A stretch of DNA of 64,000 nucleotides from Rickettsiella grylli. GTDB taxonomy: Bacteria; Pseudomonadota; Gammaproteobacteria; Diplorickettsiales; Diplorickettsiaceae. The position numbers were made by a program, and so were the translations under genes. The stretch is from NCBI RefSeq assembly GCF_000168295.1, contig NZ_AAQJ02000001.1, forward strand, positions 124,001 to 188,000, written 5' to 3'. Position 1 is the stretch's first letter, and each line of letters begins with the position of its first letter. Below, piece after piece: positions 8,963 to 17,491 of this stretch. The notes under the pieces were generated by a model. That model saw nothing but the letters and a program-made list of their open reading frames with translations, was not told the origin of the DNA and made no database searches.

Positions 8963-9196
8963 ATGCTTACTGAAGTAAAAATTCTCCTTATCCGCATCTA
9001 TTTCAGCAACGACTTGATCCAGACAGTCTATTGAGACAGAACCCAGGTACTATTATTTTGATTTGTTTTGAAGATTGCTTACCTTCTGAATCGGGAGGTT
9101 GGGTTGTCATTAAAAGCGGTTAATATAGCTGAAATAGCAGAAGAGCTTAACTTATCGCTCAATAGTTTTTTATTGATTGATGATGAGCTGCGATAG
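8963..9196 (+). pseudogene. Decayed FkbH-like HAD-family gene fragment
   Basis: Three frames in order spell pieces of an FkbH-like (HAD-IIIC) protein. The ATG at 8963 opens MLTEVKILLI. A shifted frame (about 8977-9117) reads FQQRLDPDSLLRQNPG, like the FQQLLDP.SLL..N motif of this family. A third frame (about 9101-9196) ends IAEIAEELNLSLNSFLLIDD before a stop, like the AEEL.L.LDSFVFIDD motif. Most of the normal protein is missing, so this is a deletion and frameshift wreck. FkbH-like enzymes usually serve polyketide or peptide pathways, loading glyceryl units onto carrier proteins. The position just before the cyclodipeptide synthase is therefore suggestive. Confidence 0.6.
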
Positions 9197-9244
9197 TAAA
9201 TTACTTATTATATTAAAACAAAAAAACTTATCAGAGGAAATTAT

Positions 9245-10159
9245 ATGCATTCAATGAAACATCATAAAATCAGCGGACTTAATACTATTAAAAAAGATTT
9301 TAAAACTCCATTCGTGCAAGAGGCTTCTTTAATTATTGGTGTTAGTGTAGGTTCAAAAAAACATGATGGGGAAGCTTTAGCAGCGCTTGTAGAGGCTATA
9401 AACAGATTACATAAATCGGTAAGAATAACAAACTGTACAATTGCTGTTTGTGATAGTTTACAAAGACATAATTACAGAATTGATGGGAAAACGGATGAAG
9501 AAAAAGCGCTTTCTATGTCAAAGAAGGCGGGTGCTGAGTGGATAGAAGCCAACATTGAAACACTAAAGCATTTAAATGTTGATTATACGATAGTTCGATG
9601 GGATACGTGGTTAAAGGATGAAAAACGATACCGCGAAGCTTTTTTAGAAATTTCTAATTTGCTTGCTCAGGATTATGCTTTTCAAAAAACGATGGACAAT
9701 TCCATTCAGGTTTTCTCATCTCGGTTTAATAAGCGATATCAAGAACTAGGCATTAGCGCTCCTATCAATGACGACGTTTTACAAAAAAGTTGCCGTGATT
9801 ATTTACTAGAGGAATGCGCGATTATCATGAAAATGTGGCCGCTATATAAACAAGAACATTCCCAGTATATACTTTACCCTGAAAAAATGACTGAGGCACT
9901 TGAATACGTTTACAAACAAGTCGTATCACAAAAAAATCTCTTTAAATGGGTTAATTTTCGGTTTAAAAAAATAATGCAATTAAAAGGCGATGTTTTACCT
10001 CTACCGGATAGTGAACCAAAAGAGTATTTTTCCTCCTCTGGCCAACCGGAAGAAGGGAAGTCTTCCTATGGGTTCTTTACTAAAGCGGATTCTATGAACT
10101 CCCCTGTACCTTTAGAAGACAGTATTGTTTCTGATCAAACTATTTTTAAACATACATAG
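9245..10159 (+). CDS. tRNA-dependent cyclodipeptide synthase, XYP subfamily
   Basis: This 304-residue protein matches cyclodipeptide synthases (CDPSs), which use two aminoacyl-tRNAs to make a diketopiperazine. The Rossmann-type strand and nucleophile motif IIGVSVGS puts the catalytic serine at S34, with S37 at the position that is Asn in the NYH subfamily. The DYLLEEC segment gives the conserved Tyr186 and Glu190, and ILYPEK gives Tyr211-Pro212. Together these fit the XYP subfamily. The tail after about residue 250 is polar and longer than usual. The ATG has an AGAGGA ribosome-binding site. A truncated PAS histidine kinase follows after 50 bases. The product cannot be predicted here. Confidence 0.85.
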   Translation: MHSMKHHKISGLNTIKKDFKTPFVQEASLIIGVSVGSKKHDGEALAALVEAINRLHKSVRITNCTIAVCDSLQRHNYRIDGKTDEEKALSMSKKAGAEWIEANIETLKHLNVDYTIVRWDTWLKDEKRYREAFLEISNLLAQDYAFQKTMDNSIQVFSSRFNKRYQELGISAPINDDVLQKSCRDYLLEECAIIMKMWPLYKQEHSQYILYPEKMTEALEYVYKQVVSQKNLFKWVNFRFKKIMQLKGDVLPLPDSEPKEYFSSSGQPEEGKSSYGFFTKADSMNSPVPLEDSIVSDQTIFKHT

Positions 10160-10209
10160 CGCTTGATTGAAAATTTATTTCTATTTTAATAACATGGATT
10201 TCTATTATT

Positions 10210-10989
10210 ATGCAGCATACTAATTCCCAAAATAATAAATTCGCTAAAGATAAGTATTTTGATCATTTATTGAGCCTTACTCCTAGCAGTGTTTATTGGA
10301 AAAATCTTGATGGTATCTATTTAGGTTGTAATTTAGCGATGCTGAAGATGATAGGAGTTTCTTTTTTTGAAGATATCATTGGCAAAACCGATTACGATTT
10401 ATCTTGGAAAGAATCAGCCGACACACTACGAAGAAATGACGAAAAAGTAATTCAATCTAGGAAGTTACATCACTTTGAGGAAACTGGAAAGTTAAGTGAT
10501 GGTACTATTCAAACAATGATTACTAATAAAATGCCGTTAGTCAATAAGGAAGACAAGATAATCGGTATTATTGGCTCCTCAATTGATATTACTCCATTGA
10601 AAAAAAGTGCAATGGACTTAATTCTTGCAAAAGAGAAAGCCGAAGTCGCGAATCAGGCGAAGACCGAGTTTTTAGAAAACATGCGACATGACATCAGGAC
10701 TCCGTTATCAGGAATTGTTGGGTGTGCGCATTTAATTCAAATGCAATCAAATAATCCAAAAAAAGTAAAGGAATATACGAGCGACTTGATTCAATCCAGC
10801 AATGCATTATTGGAGTTTTTAAATAAAATATTAGAAAGTCTGAAAGTAGCGTCGGGCGAAATGCCATTGTTGAAGAAGCGATTTAGTTTAAAAGCAGCAT
10901 TAGAACAAATTGTACGACTGAATAAATCGCAAGCTATTGTAAAAGGATTGGTATTAAGTTTGAGAGTGTTCACAAAACTGTGTCATTAA
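10210..10989 (+). pseudogene. PAS-domain histidine kinase, 3' part lost at an IS element
   Basis: The surviving 259 codons encode a PAS domain (about residues 15-130, with VYWKNLDG, IGKTDYD and the closing GIIGSSIDIT), a linker helix, and a HisKA domain with the phospho-acceptor in MRHDIRTPLSG (H160). The ATP-binding domain is absent. Codons after about residue 250 are read from the terminal repeat of the IS256-family element starting near 10962. The kinase is thus probably inactive. It is clearly paralogous to the intact kinase at 17492-18745. It follows the cyclodipeptide synthase closely and was perhaps co-transcribed with it. Confidence 0.8.
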
Positions 10990-12273
10990 TAATTTTATCG
11001 TAACTGTAAATTTAATCTGCCATCAAAAAATATCTGTAGTTGAGAGGCAATTAAGGCCCAATTATGCAGGGGCTGGTACCACTTTTCTAGTATTTTTTGA
11101 CAGGCACAGTAAATTAATTTAAGTAAGGCATTTTCACTAGTAAAAGCGCCTTTATTTTTGGTATATTTACGCACTTGCCGATGAAACCCCTCCACTATAT
11201 TCGTTGTGTAAACAATACGTCGTAGCTCTTCTGGGTACTTAAAATACTGAGACAAACGCTCCCATTGAGTTTGCCAAGACTTAATCACAGCAGGGTATTT
11301 TTTACCCCATTTTTCATCAAGCTCCAATAGGCGATGCTCGGCTAAATCCTTGGAGCTCGCACGATAAACCAATTTTAAATCAGCCATAAAGGATTTTTGA
11401 TCTTTGCTGGTCACGTACTTTAATGAGTTACGGATTTGATGAATCACACAAAGCTGAATTTCTGTCTGGGGGAAAACCTCAGCAATGGCTTCAGGAAAAC
11501 CCTTTAATCCGTCAATGCTAGCAATGAGAATATCCTCAACTCCGCGAGCGCACAAATCATTTAAAACGTGTAGCCAGAAACGAGAACCTTCATTTTCAGA
11601 AAGATACAGCCCTAAAATTTCTTTACGACCCTGATTGTTAACACCCAAAACCGAATAAAAAGCACGACTACTGACTTTTCCTTCAATACGCACCTTAAAA
11701 TGCATGGCATCGAGAAATACGATGGGATACACAGATTCTAACGGTCTATTTCGCCATTCCGTTATAACCGGCATTAATTTATCGCTTATCAAGCTAATTT
11801 TAGCGGCTGAAACCTCAAGACCATACATATCCGCCAGATGTTCTTGGATCGCCTCATAGCTCATCCCAAGTGCATACAATGACAGTATTTTGTTATCTAA
11901 GGACTCGTTTAAAACCGTTTGACGTTTCTTAACCATTTGTGGTTCAAACGTTCCTAAACGGTCTCGGGGTGTTTCTAGCTCAAAACTTTCTGTCCCCGTT
12001 TTTAATAACTTACTGGTTTTTCCATTGCGTCGATTTGAGATATCCGTTGCTTTAGATTCTGATAAATGAGCGTCTATTTCCCCCTCTAACGATGCTTCGA
12101 TAATTTGTTTTATTAACGGCGTTAATATTCCATCTTTTCCTGTTAACGATTCTCCTGATTTTAGCCGTGCTATCGCTTCAGCTTCAAATTCTTTACTGAG
12201 TATGGCTTGTTTCATGTCAACTCCTAAAATTGTTGATTTAGTTTAGCGTTGACACAGTTAATTGAATACTCCC
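10962..12273 (-). mobile_element. IS256-family insertion sequence
   Basis: The element spans about 1.31 kb. Its ends are imperfect inverted repeats: GAGAGTGTTCACAAAACTG from 10962, and on the other strand GGGAGTATTCAATTAACTG inward from 12273. About 19 of the first 25 positions match. It carries one complete transposase gene on the minus strand. No matching 8-9 base target duplication is visible at the flanks, and it joins a truncated kinase on one side to a truncated toxin gene on the other. This suggests a deletion or recombination after insertion. Confidence 0.75.
10995..12215 (-). CDS. IS256-family transposase
   Basis: A 406-residue DDE transposase of the IS256/Mutator-like group, of full length. 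The conserved core reads FLDAMHFKVRIEG (first Asp, about residue 168), IASIDGLKGFPEAI (second Asp), LCVIHQIRNSLKYV (the CxxH motif typical of the family), and the C-terminal YTTNIVEGFHRQVRK with the catalytic Glu. It starts at the ATG at 12215, about 60 bases inside the right end of the element. The frame is intact, so the element may still be mobile. Confidence 0.93.
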   Translation of the reverse strand: MKQAILSKEFEAEAIARLKSGESLTGKDGILTPLIKQIIEASLEGEIDAHLSESKATDISNRRNGKTSKLLKTGTESFELETPRDRLGTFEPQMVKKRQTVLNESLDNKILSLYALGMSYEAIQEHLADMYGLEVSAAKISLISDKLMPVITEWRNRPLESVYPIVFLDAMHFKVRIEGKVSSRAFYSVLGVNNQGRKEILGLYLSENEGSRFWLHVLNDLCARGVEDILIASIDGLKGFPEAIAEVFPQTEIQLCVIHQIRNSLKYVTSKDQKSFMADLKLVYRASSKDLAEHRLLELDEKWGKKYPAVIKSWQTQWERLSQYFKYPEELRRIVYTTNIVEGFHRQVRKYTKNKGAFTSENALLKLIYCACQKILEKWYQPLHNWALIASQLQIFFDGRLNLQLR

Positions 12274-14541
12274 AAATCAATTATACAACCGGAAAAATGG
12301 CGTTTATTCTGGATTCTTGTCAAGCGGATGAACCTGGTTTTAATCGGTTATTGACTTTGTTTGATCTGGACGAAATGTTTCAAAATCAGATGACATCGGC
12401 TTATTTTAGCTTGGATTCGGTTGATCCTGACATGCCTTATCATCCCTTCAATCAAATGCGTTTCGCACCATCGACGTTATGTCATTCACAGTTACTGCAT
12501 ACAATGTTGCTGACGGATTACCTATTAAAATTCTTAACGGTAGGTCAGGAGGTGCAGTGTCAACATCCTTATGATTTAAGATCCCTCGACGAAGTCACTC
12601 AGAAACTACCGCTTTATTTAAAAAAGATTATTGATAATTTCCATGAAGATAATCATCAAGAGGCTGTACATCGTTTTTGGATTGAATCAGACGCTGTTCC
12701 TTATGCCATTGACGATGAGGAATTCAATACAACGGGTCGTGTATTGTTTGCTTTTGATGAGATGAAGATGATCGTCAAACATCAGAGAATGGTCAGGGAT
12801 GCCGATGGCAATCTCGTCGATAAAGAAGGTGACGGTGAAGGATGGGACTGTTATCTATTGACGCCTGAACAATTACAAGAAGTTGAAGCGGGAACTCGAT
12901 TGATTTCTGATTCAGCCATGATTGTTATTAAGAAGACGGGCGAAATTATTTTTTGGGAAAATCAAAAAATAGAGCAGCGCTGTGTCTTTCCCAAAGCGGA
13001 TCGCCATCACTTCATTCGTTTAAGCAAGAGGAAACGTGACGACCAAGAAAAGGTTTTAATCGATGATTCTCAATCGTTGCGTTTAATCTATCGAATAACA
13101 CGTAAAGCGGCAACCCAAGCCGGTATTTCTCATCGTTTTTCTCCTGAGTTTATTTTTGCTCAGGAGTTTACAGCGCATTACAACGAGTTTGCGATTTATT
13201 TTCCTGAATTAGGTCGTTTACGCGAGCTGAGTAAAGCCACCGTTTTAGTCAATATCATGGCCAGCCAGCGTGATCTCAATAAGAAAAATATGTCGGATTA
13301 TCGAGACTATTTGAAAGATAAAACCCTTTGGAGTGAAAAAGAGCATCGTTATTGGCAGGAGACTGAACAAGAAATCAGCGTTTTAATTAAAGACAATATG
13401 AGTAAGAATTTTGAGCGATGGCGAAAACAATTTTCTAAGGAAAATGTGCGTCAGAAGCAACAACAAATACTCAATGATGTGCGAAAACAGATAGGATCGT
13501 TGAGATTTACAGCAAAATCCAAAGAAGTCAAAGATTTTTGTCAAAAATTTCATGCGTAATTGCTCAATCAGCATTTTACTGCACAATGGGGATTAAAAAA
13601 ATGGACGGAAAGCGTTTCCAAAAAACTATGGGAAGAATCCATTCGTCCAAAAATTCCAGAAATTATTACTGAATTAACCAAGAAAAAAAAGGAGGCGTGT
13701 CTTGAGCAACTTGAAACTTTATTTAAAGATCAATTAAGTCATTTATGGAATGTTGCGCGAACACAATTACTTGAAAAATTTTTAAAAGGAGATGATAAAC
13801 CTTTACTCGAAGAATTAATGGAATATCAGCATCGAACAGTGATCAGAGAAATTAAGAAGGTCTATCCGGAACACACCCTCGACCATTTAAATCGGATTTT
13901 TACTCATCCATCTGCTCATTCAGATGAAATCGTTAAAATTGAAACTAAAAAAGCGCTTGAAAAGCATAAAGATCATTTAAAAGAAAAAATGAGTAACGGT
14001 GAAAAATTAGAAAATTCCTTTGTTGAGCTGAAATTTGGTGCAACGAAAGCAGAGATTAACCTTGACGGAAGCTGTTTATGGGTGCCAGCTAGCATACGGC
14101 ACGATGTCAATGCGAATCATAGACGAGTTGTTTATGGGGGCGTGCATTTTAGGGATTGCACGACATATTAATCCGGCTTATATGAAGGTTCTAGCAAGGC
14201 AAACTACTCAAGCCGGACAACGTGTTTGGCGAAATAAGGTATGGGGCGATGCCGCGCGTGATTACCATATTTCTTTATTAAAACAACAATATCCTGGTTC
14301 TGAGGTAAAATCTGAATTTCATATGCGTACCCCTCGTGGTGCCCGTTTCTTAGATGGCGCTGTTATTTCAGATAGAAAATTTGAAAAAGGGTATGAGGTG
14401 AAAACATGTATTACAGATGGTTCACGTGCCCAACAATGGAAAACTGCTTGGATAAGAGAGCAAGGGTATACTGTCGAAGTAGTACGCTATCCAGGGTGCC
14501 CTGTTAATTTAAGTAACTATACCAATTGTCGCGTACAATAA
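12249..14541 (+). pseudogene. Broken polymorphic nuclease-toxin gene
   Basis: Three consecutive frames form one large decayed gene. Codons 12249-13559 give 436 residues without recognisable domains. An in-frame TAA at 13557-13559 separates them from a lysine- and glutamate-rich helical stretch (13560 to about 14100). A +1 frameshift between about 14090 and 14160 leads into the C-terminal part, which ends at 14541. That end contains RTPRGARFLDG and GYEVKTC, a D...ExK pattern of PD-(D/E)XK-type toxin nucleases. The first eight codons come from the IS256 end, so the true 5' part is missing. The likely original role was a secreted or contact-delivered DNase, with the next gene as immunity; it is probably dead now. 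Confidence 0.62.
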
Positions 14542-14561
14542 TAAATTAATTTATTAGGAGA

Positions 14562-15347
14562 ATGCACATGTATCATGAAATATTTAATCGCTTAATGAAG
14601 CTAATGAGACCTTTTATGAAACAACAGGGTTTTACTTCAAGAGGAAATAATTATTATAAACGACACCCGCAAGGTAATATAGGCATCATTAATTTCCAAA
14701 GAAATAGAGAAGGATTTCCTAAATTTACAATGAACATCGGTATCTATTCGATAATCCTCGCAAAGTTTTTTTTAGCTGAATTTAACCAAAAACAAATCAG
14801 AGAATATCCTTTACTTGGCGAATATCACTGGCAAGCAAGGATTGGCGATGTGGTACCTAAACATAATATTTACCGGCAAAAAGATAAAAAATGGTTAAAT
14901 GGTGATGATAAGTGGTGGCATTACGACGATAAAACAGATGTGGACGCACTGTTTCACGAAATCAGCGAATTGATTGCTGAATTTGCTATTCCAGCGATTG
15001 ATAAACATATCACTGATGGACAGTTAAAAGAATATTGGTTAGAAGCAGCAGAAAGCAGAAAAAAGAATGCAGAAATAGAGGTTGGTGAATTACATGCTGG
15101 AATAAAACGTGTCAGAGCACAAATATTAAGAAAACTTTTAATTTTGTTATTAGATTCTGGAGAAAAAGAAAAATTCCAAATAATGATGTCTGAATTTCAT
15201 GAATATCTGCAACATCATCCAGAGTATATTGGATTAAAAAGGGATTACGATCGACTTAAGAAAGATATGGATAAAAATTTTAGATTTGATTCTAATTCAA
15301 AAAGAAAATTTGAAGATGACGAAGAGGGGAATTCATCAAAAAAATGA
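14562..15347 (+). CDS. DUF4304-like protein, putative immunity protein
   Basis: A 261-residue protein whose first 150 residues resemble DUF4304 proteins: FMKQQGFTSRGNNYYK, then GIINFQRN, FTMNIGI, and a tryptophan-rich segment (KWWHYDD at about 126). The C-terminal part is charged and helical and ends in a lysine/glutamate-rich tail. Such proteins are often found beside toxin genes. It starts 21 bases after the nuclease-toxin remnant, and an AGGAG ribosome-binding site precedes the start. Its survival while the toxin is broken is typical of retained immunity genes. The pairing is inferred from position. Confidence 0.6.
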   Translation: MHMYHEIFNRLMKLMRPFMKQQGFTSRGNNYYKRHPQGNIGIINFQRNREGFPKFTMNIGIYSIILAKFFLAEFNQKQIREYPLLGEYHWQARIGDVVPKHNIYRQKDKKWLNGDDKWWHYDDKTDVDALFHEISELIAEFAIPAIDKHITDGQLKEYWLEAAESRKKNAEIEVGELHAGIKRVRAQILRKLLILLLDSGEKEKFQIMMSEFHEYLQHHPEYIGLKRDYDRLKKDMDKNFRFDSNSKRKFEDDEEGNSSKK

Positions 15348-15372
15348 AATCTTAATATTATTTTTAAGCTGA

Positions 15373-15398
15373 TTCTCATTGAGAAAATTACCTATACT
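15373..15398 (+). promoter_or_regulatory. Palindrome overlapping a putative promoter
   Basis: TTCTCA-T-TGAGAA is a perfect 13-base palindrome (15373-15385) placed seven bases before a good -10 box, TATACT (15393-15398). The flanking TGATTCTCATT resembles part of known Fur sites, but the full consensus is not met. It lies about 60 bases upstream of the lipocalin-like gene and probably controls it. Confidence 0.4.
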
Positions 15399-15456
15399 AT
15401 AAAATCACAAAAATGCACTTAATCGATTTAATTACAAAAAATTAAGAGAAAAAATA

Positions 15457-16341
15457 ATGAAAACGAGTAGTGAATTATTGCTGGGCACTTGGATAAGTGA
15501 TCCAGAGGATATCGAATCAATCCGAAAATTTGGAAATGTGAAGCTTCATTTTACAGAGGATGGCCAACTTATTTATAGTCTTCTTAGCGAACAGAAGAAG
15601 CAAAAAATGTTTCTTACCTATCGCGTTGAAAATAATATACTGATTACCGATCAGCCTTCAGCTCCCCGGGAAGAAAAAACTTACTTCCAAATTACCGATG
15701 ATGACCATCTTGAATGGGAATGTTCAGAGGGTGAGACGTCACGCTATATCCGCGATCCATCACAAAATAATTTGAAAGCTTCTGTTCAGATTCATAAAAC
15801 AATGGTCGGTCATAATAAGTATAATTTTTTTCAGTTTGTTGGCTTCTATACAGCACATATGGTTTGGTCTCTAGAAGGTCTAAATGGTGGGAATGTTTCA
15901 CCATTGCTTGCTATTCAAAAAACAGACGAAGCGTGGATTGAGCGTTTTGAAAGCTCCTCCTATGAATGTGCAGCCGCCAAAGCGCGAGAACGTTATGACA
16001 CGATTCCTCTTTATAGTGGTGAATATGCATTACTTGCCTTTGATGCTTTTTTAACGCAACCGGATGAGTATAAGGAAGCGCTAATCATTCAAGCATTTGA
16101 AAACCGAGAACGAGAGGGAGGAACCTATTTCTTAACCGTTCCGTACCGTTCAGCGTGCAGCGGAAAAGATTTGGTCATTGGTCAAATTAAAATTGTTCTT
16201 CCGAGAGATTTTTCCAATCCAGAGAGAGACTTGTTTTTAAATAATTTAAAGGATGGAGCTTCTGCTCATACTAAAGGGTTTGAATTTTGGAATAATCACT
16301 GGGATCGCAATTCAGATCCTGTAGTGATTGTAGAAAATTAA
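15457..16341 (+). CDS. Hypothetical protein with lipocalin-like N-terminal domain
   Basis: A 294-residue soluble protein without signal peptide or membrane segments. Residues 7-105 look like a small lipocalin-like fold, with LLGTWIS, then alternating beta-type segments and FTEDGQLIYSL. The remaining 190 residues (VWSLEGLNGG, LAFDAFLTQPDEY, GTYFLTVPYR) match no family I know. It has its own putative promoter with a palindrome. It sits between a toxin/immunity remnant and a dead response regulator and is intact, so it is probably in use. No function is assigned. Confidence 0.6.
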   Translation: MKTSSELLLGTWISDPEDIESIRKFGNVKLHFTEDGQLIYSLLSEQKKQKMFLTYRVENNILITDQPSAPREEKTYFQITDDDHLEWECSEGETSRYIRDPSQNNLKASVQIHKTMVGHNKYNFFQFVGFYTAHMVWSLEGLNGGNVSPLLAIQKTDEAWIERFESSSYECAAAKARERYDTIPLYSGEYALLAFDAFLTQPDEYKEALIIQAFENREREGGTYFLTVPYRSACSGKDLVIGQIKIVLPRDFSNPERDLFLNNLKDGASAHTKGFEFWNNHWDRNSDPVVIVEN

Positions 16342-16575
16342 AGAAGATGTAGTTTGTAATGCGCTTATGATTTGGATCAGCACTCCTTGAATTTTAGTTT
16401 AGTCTTTTCTATATAGGTAAATATTTTATTACCCAACATATTTATTTTTTATTCCTGTCTTGACTATGTGTTTTAAAGAAAATACACTAAAAATATTGTA
16501 TTTGTATTTTTTATTAAATAAAAAATAACAAAACAAATGTTAATATTATTTAAATATTTATAAATTTTAAATAGG

Positions 16576-16602
16576 AATCCCTGAAATTTTAGGGATTTTT
16601 TT
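16576..16602 (+). terminator. Rho-independent terminator
   Basis: AATCCCT (16576-16582) pairs with AGGGATT (16591-16597) across an eight-base loop and is followed by a run of T. It lies 235 bases after the lipocalin-like gene and 30 bases before the response-regulator remnant, so it probably ends transcription from the former. Confidence 0.65.
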
Positions 16603-16632
16603 ATTTTCCACCAGGCTAATAAAGGAAATAAA

Positions 16633-17258
16633 TTGGAAAACAATAAACAAAAAGAACAAGTAAGTAAACAAATTATCTGTAATGCTTTATTAGTAGAAGA
16701 TGATGGACTTTGTCGTAAATTATTAAAAAATCATTTATCTAAATTAGGTTATCAAATTGAAATAGCAAAAGACGCTAAGACTGCTATTAATTTAATAAAT
16801 AGTAAAGCTTACAACTTAATTTTCATGGATCTAGCTGCCGGATTAGTCTGGTGCAATGGTTTGTAATGGTAATTCAAGTGGCTAGAGAATGTGACTTTAA
16901 TCAGCCCGCACCGTTGATTGTGTATACAGCCCATGCTGCCCAGCAACTAGAACAAGAATGTTTAGCTTTAGGAGCAGACCTTGTCTTAATAAAACCCATT
17001 TTATCTAAAAATCTTCAACAGACAATTAATGAATGTCTTTTACTGCCAGGTTATCGAAGAAAATATAAATTCCAGCTAAGAATGTTGAAGAAGCAGATAG
17101 AAACGTTTCTACAACAGGAAGAAAAATCTTTTATTTCAGAAATTGAGGAAAGGAAGCTCGCTTACCAATTATGTTCCATTGCACAGCAATTTGTGAAAAT
17201 TATGGACGAATATCTACAGTGGTCCTTAACAAGCAGAGGCTTTTTCTATGAGGAATAA
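16633..17258 (+). pseudogene. Decayed response regulator
   Basis: The first frame (TTG at 16633, with an AAAGGAA ribosome-binding site) encodes the N-terminal half of a receiver domain: ALLVEDDGLCRKLL and the phospho-acceptor region NLIFMDL. It then loses frame. An LPD-SGAMVCNG stretch appears in a second frame containing a stop. A third frame (16851-17258) resumes with IQVARECDF, the switch threonine in IVYTAHA, and LIKP with the conserved lysine, followed by a helical C-terminal extension. At least two frameshifts plus a nonsense codon make it non-functional. It may have partnered the truncated kinase at 10210. Confidence 0.75.
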
Positions 17259-17491
17259 TACAAAACCTCATTTTATACCCTAGGAGTAATTAACATGAAG
17301 AAAAAATGGCAAGCCGAGATTCTGATGACGGTTGGTTCGAGAGTTTGGCAGTGCGCGCGTTTCTTAGGGTTATATATGCAATAACCTTATATTATACGGC
17401 TTGGATATTCGTGATAAAGGCTTAGGTTCTGAAGTGAGTGAAAGCATTAAAAAAATAAACAATAAAATTTTGGAAAACTAAAGAGGCACCT
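17259..17491. other. Intergenic stretch with unidentified coding debris
   Basis: An ATG at 17294 opens a 29-codon frame, and a separate frame of about 30 codons ends at 17481 (...SEVSESIKKINNKILEN). They look like scraps of a decayed gene, but I cannot name the family. An AGAGG ribosome-binding site for the next kinase lies at the end. Confidence 0.35.
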
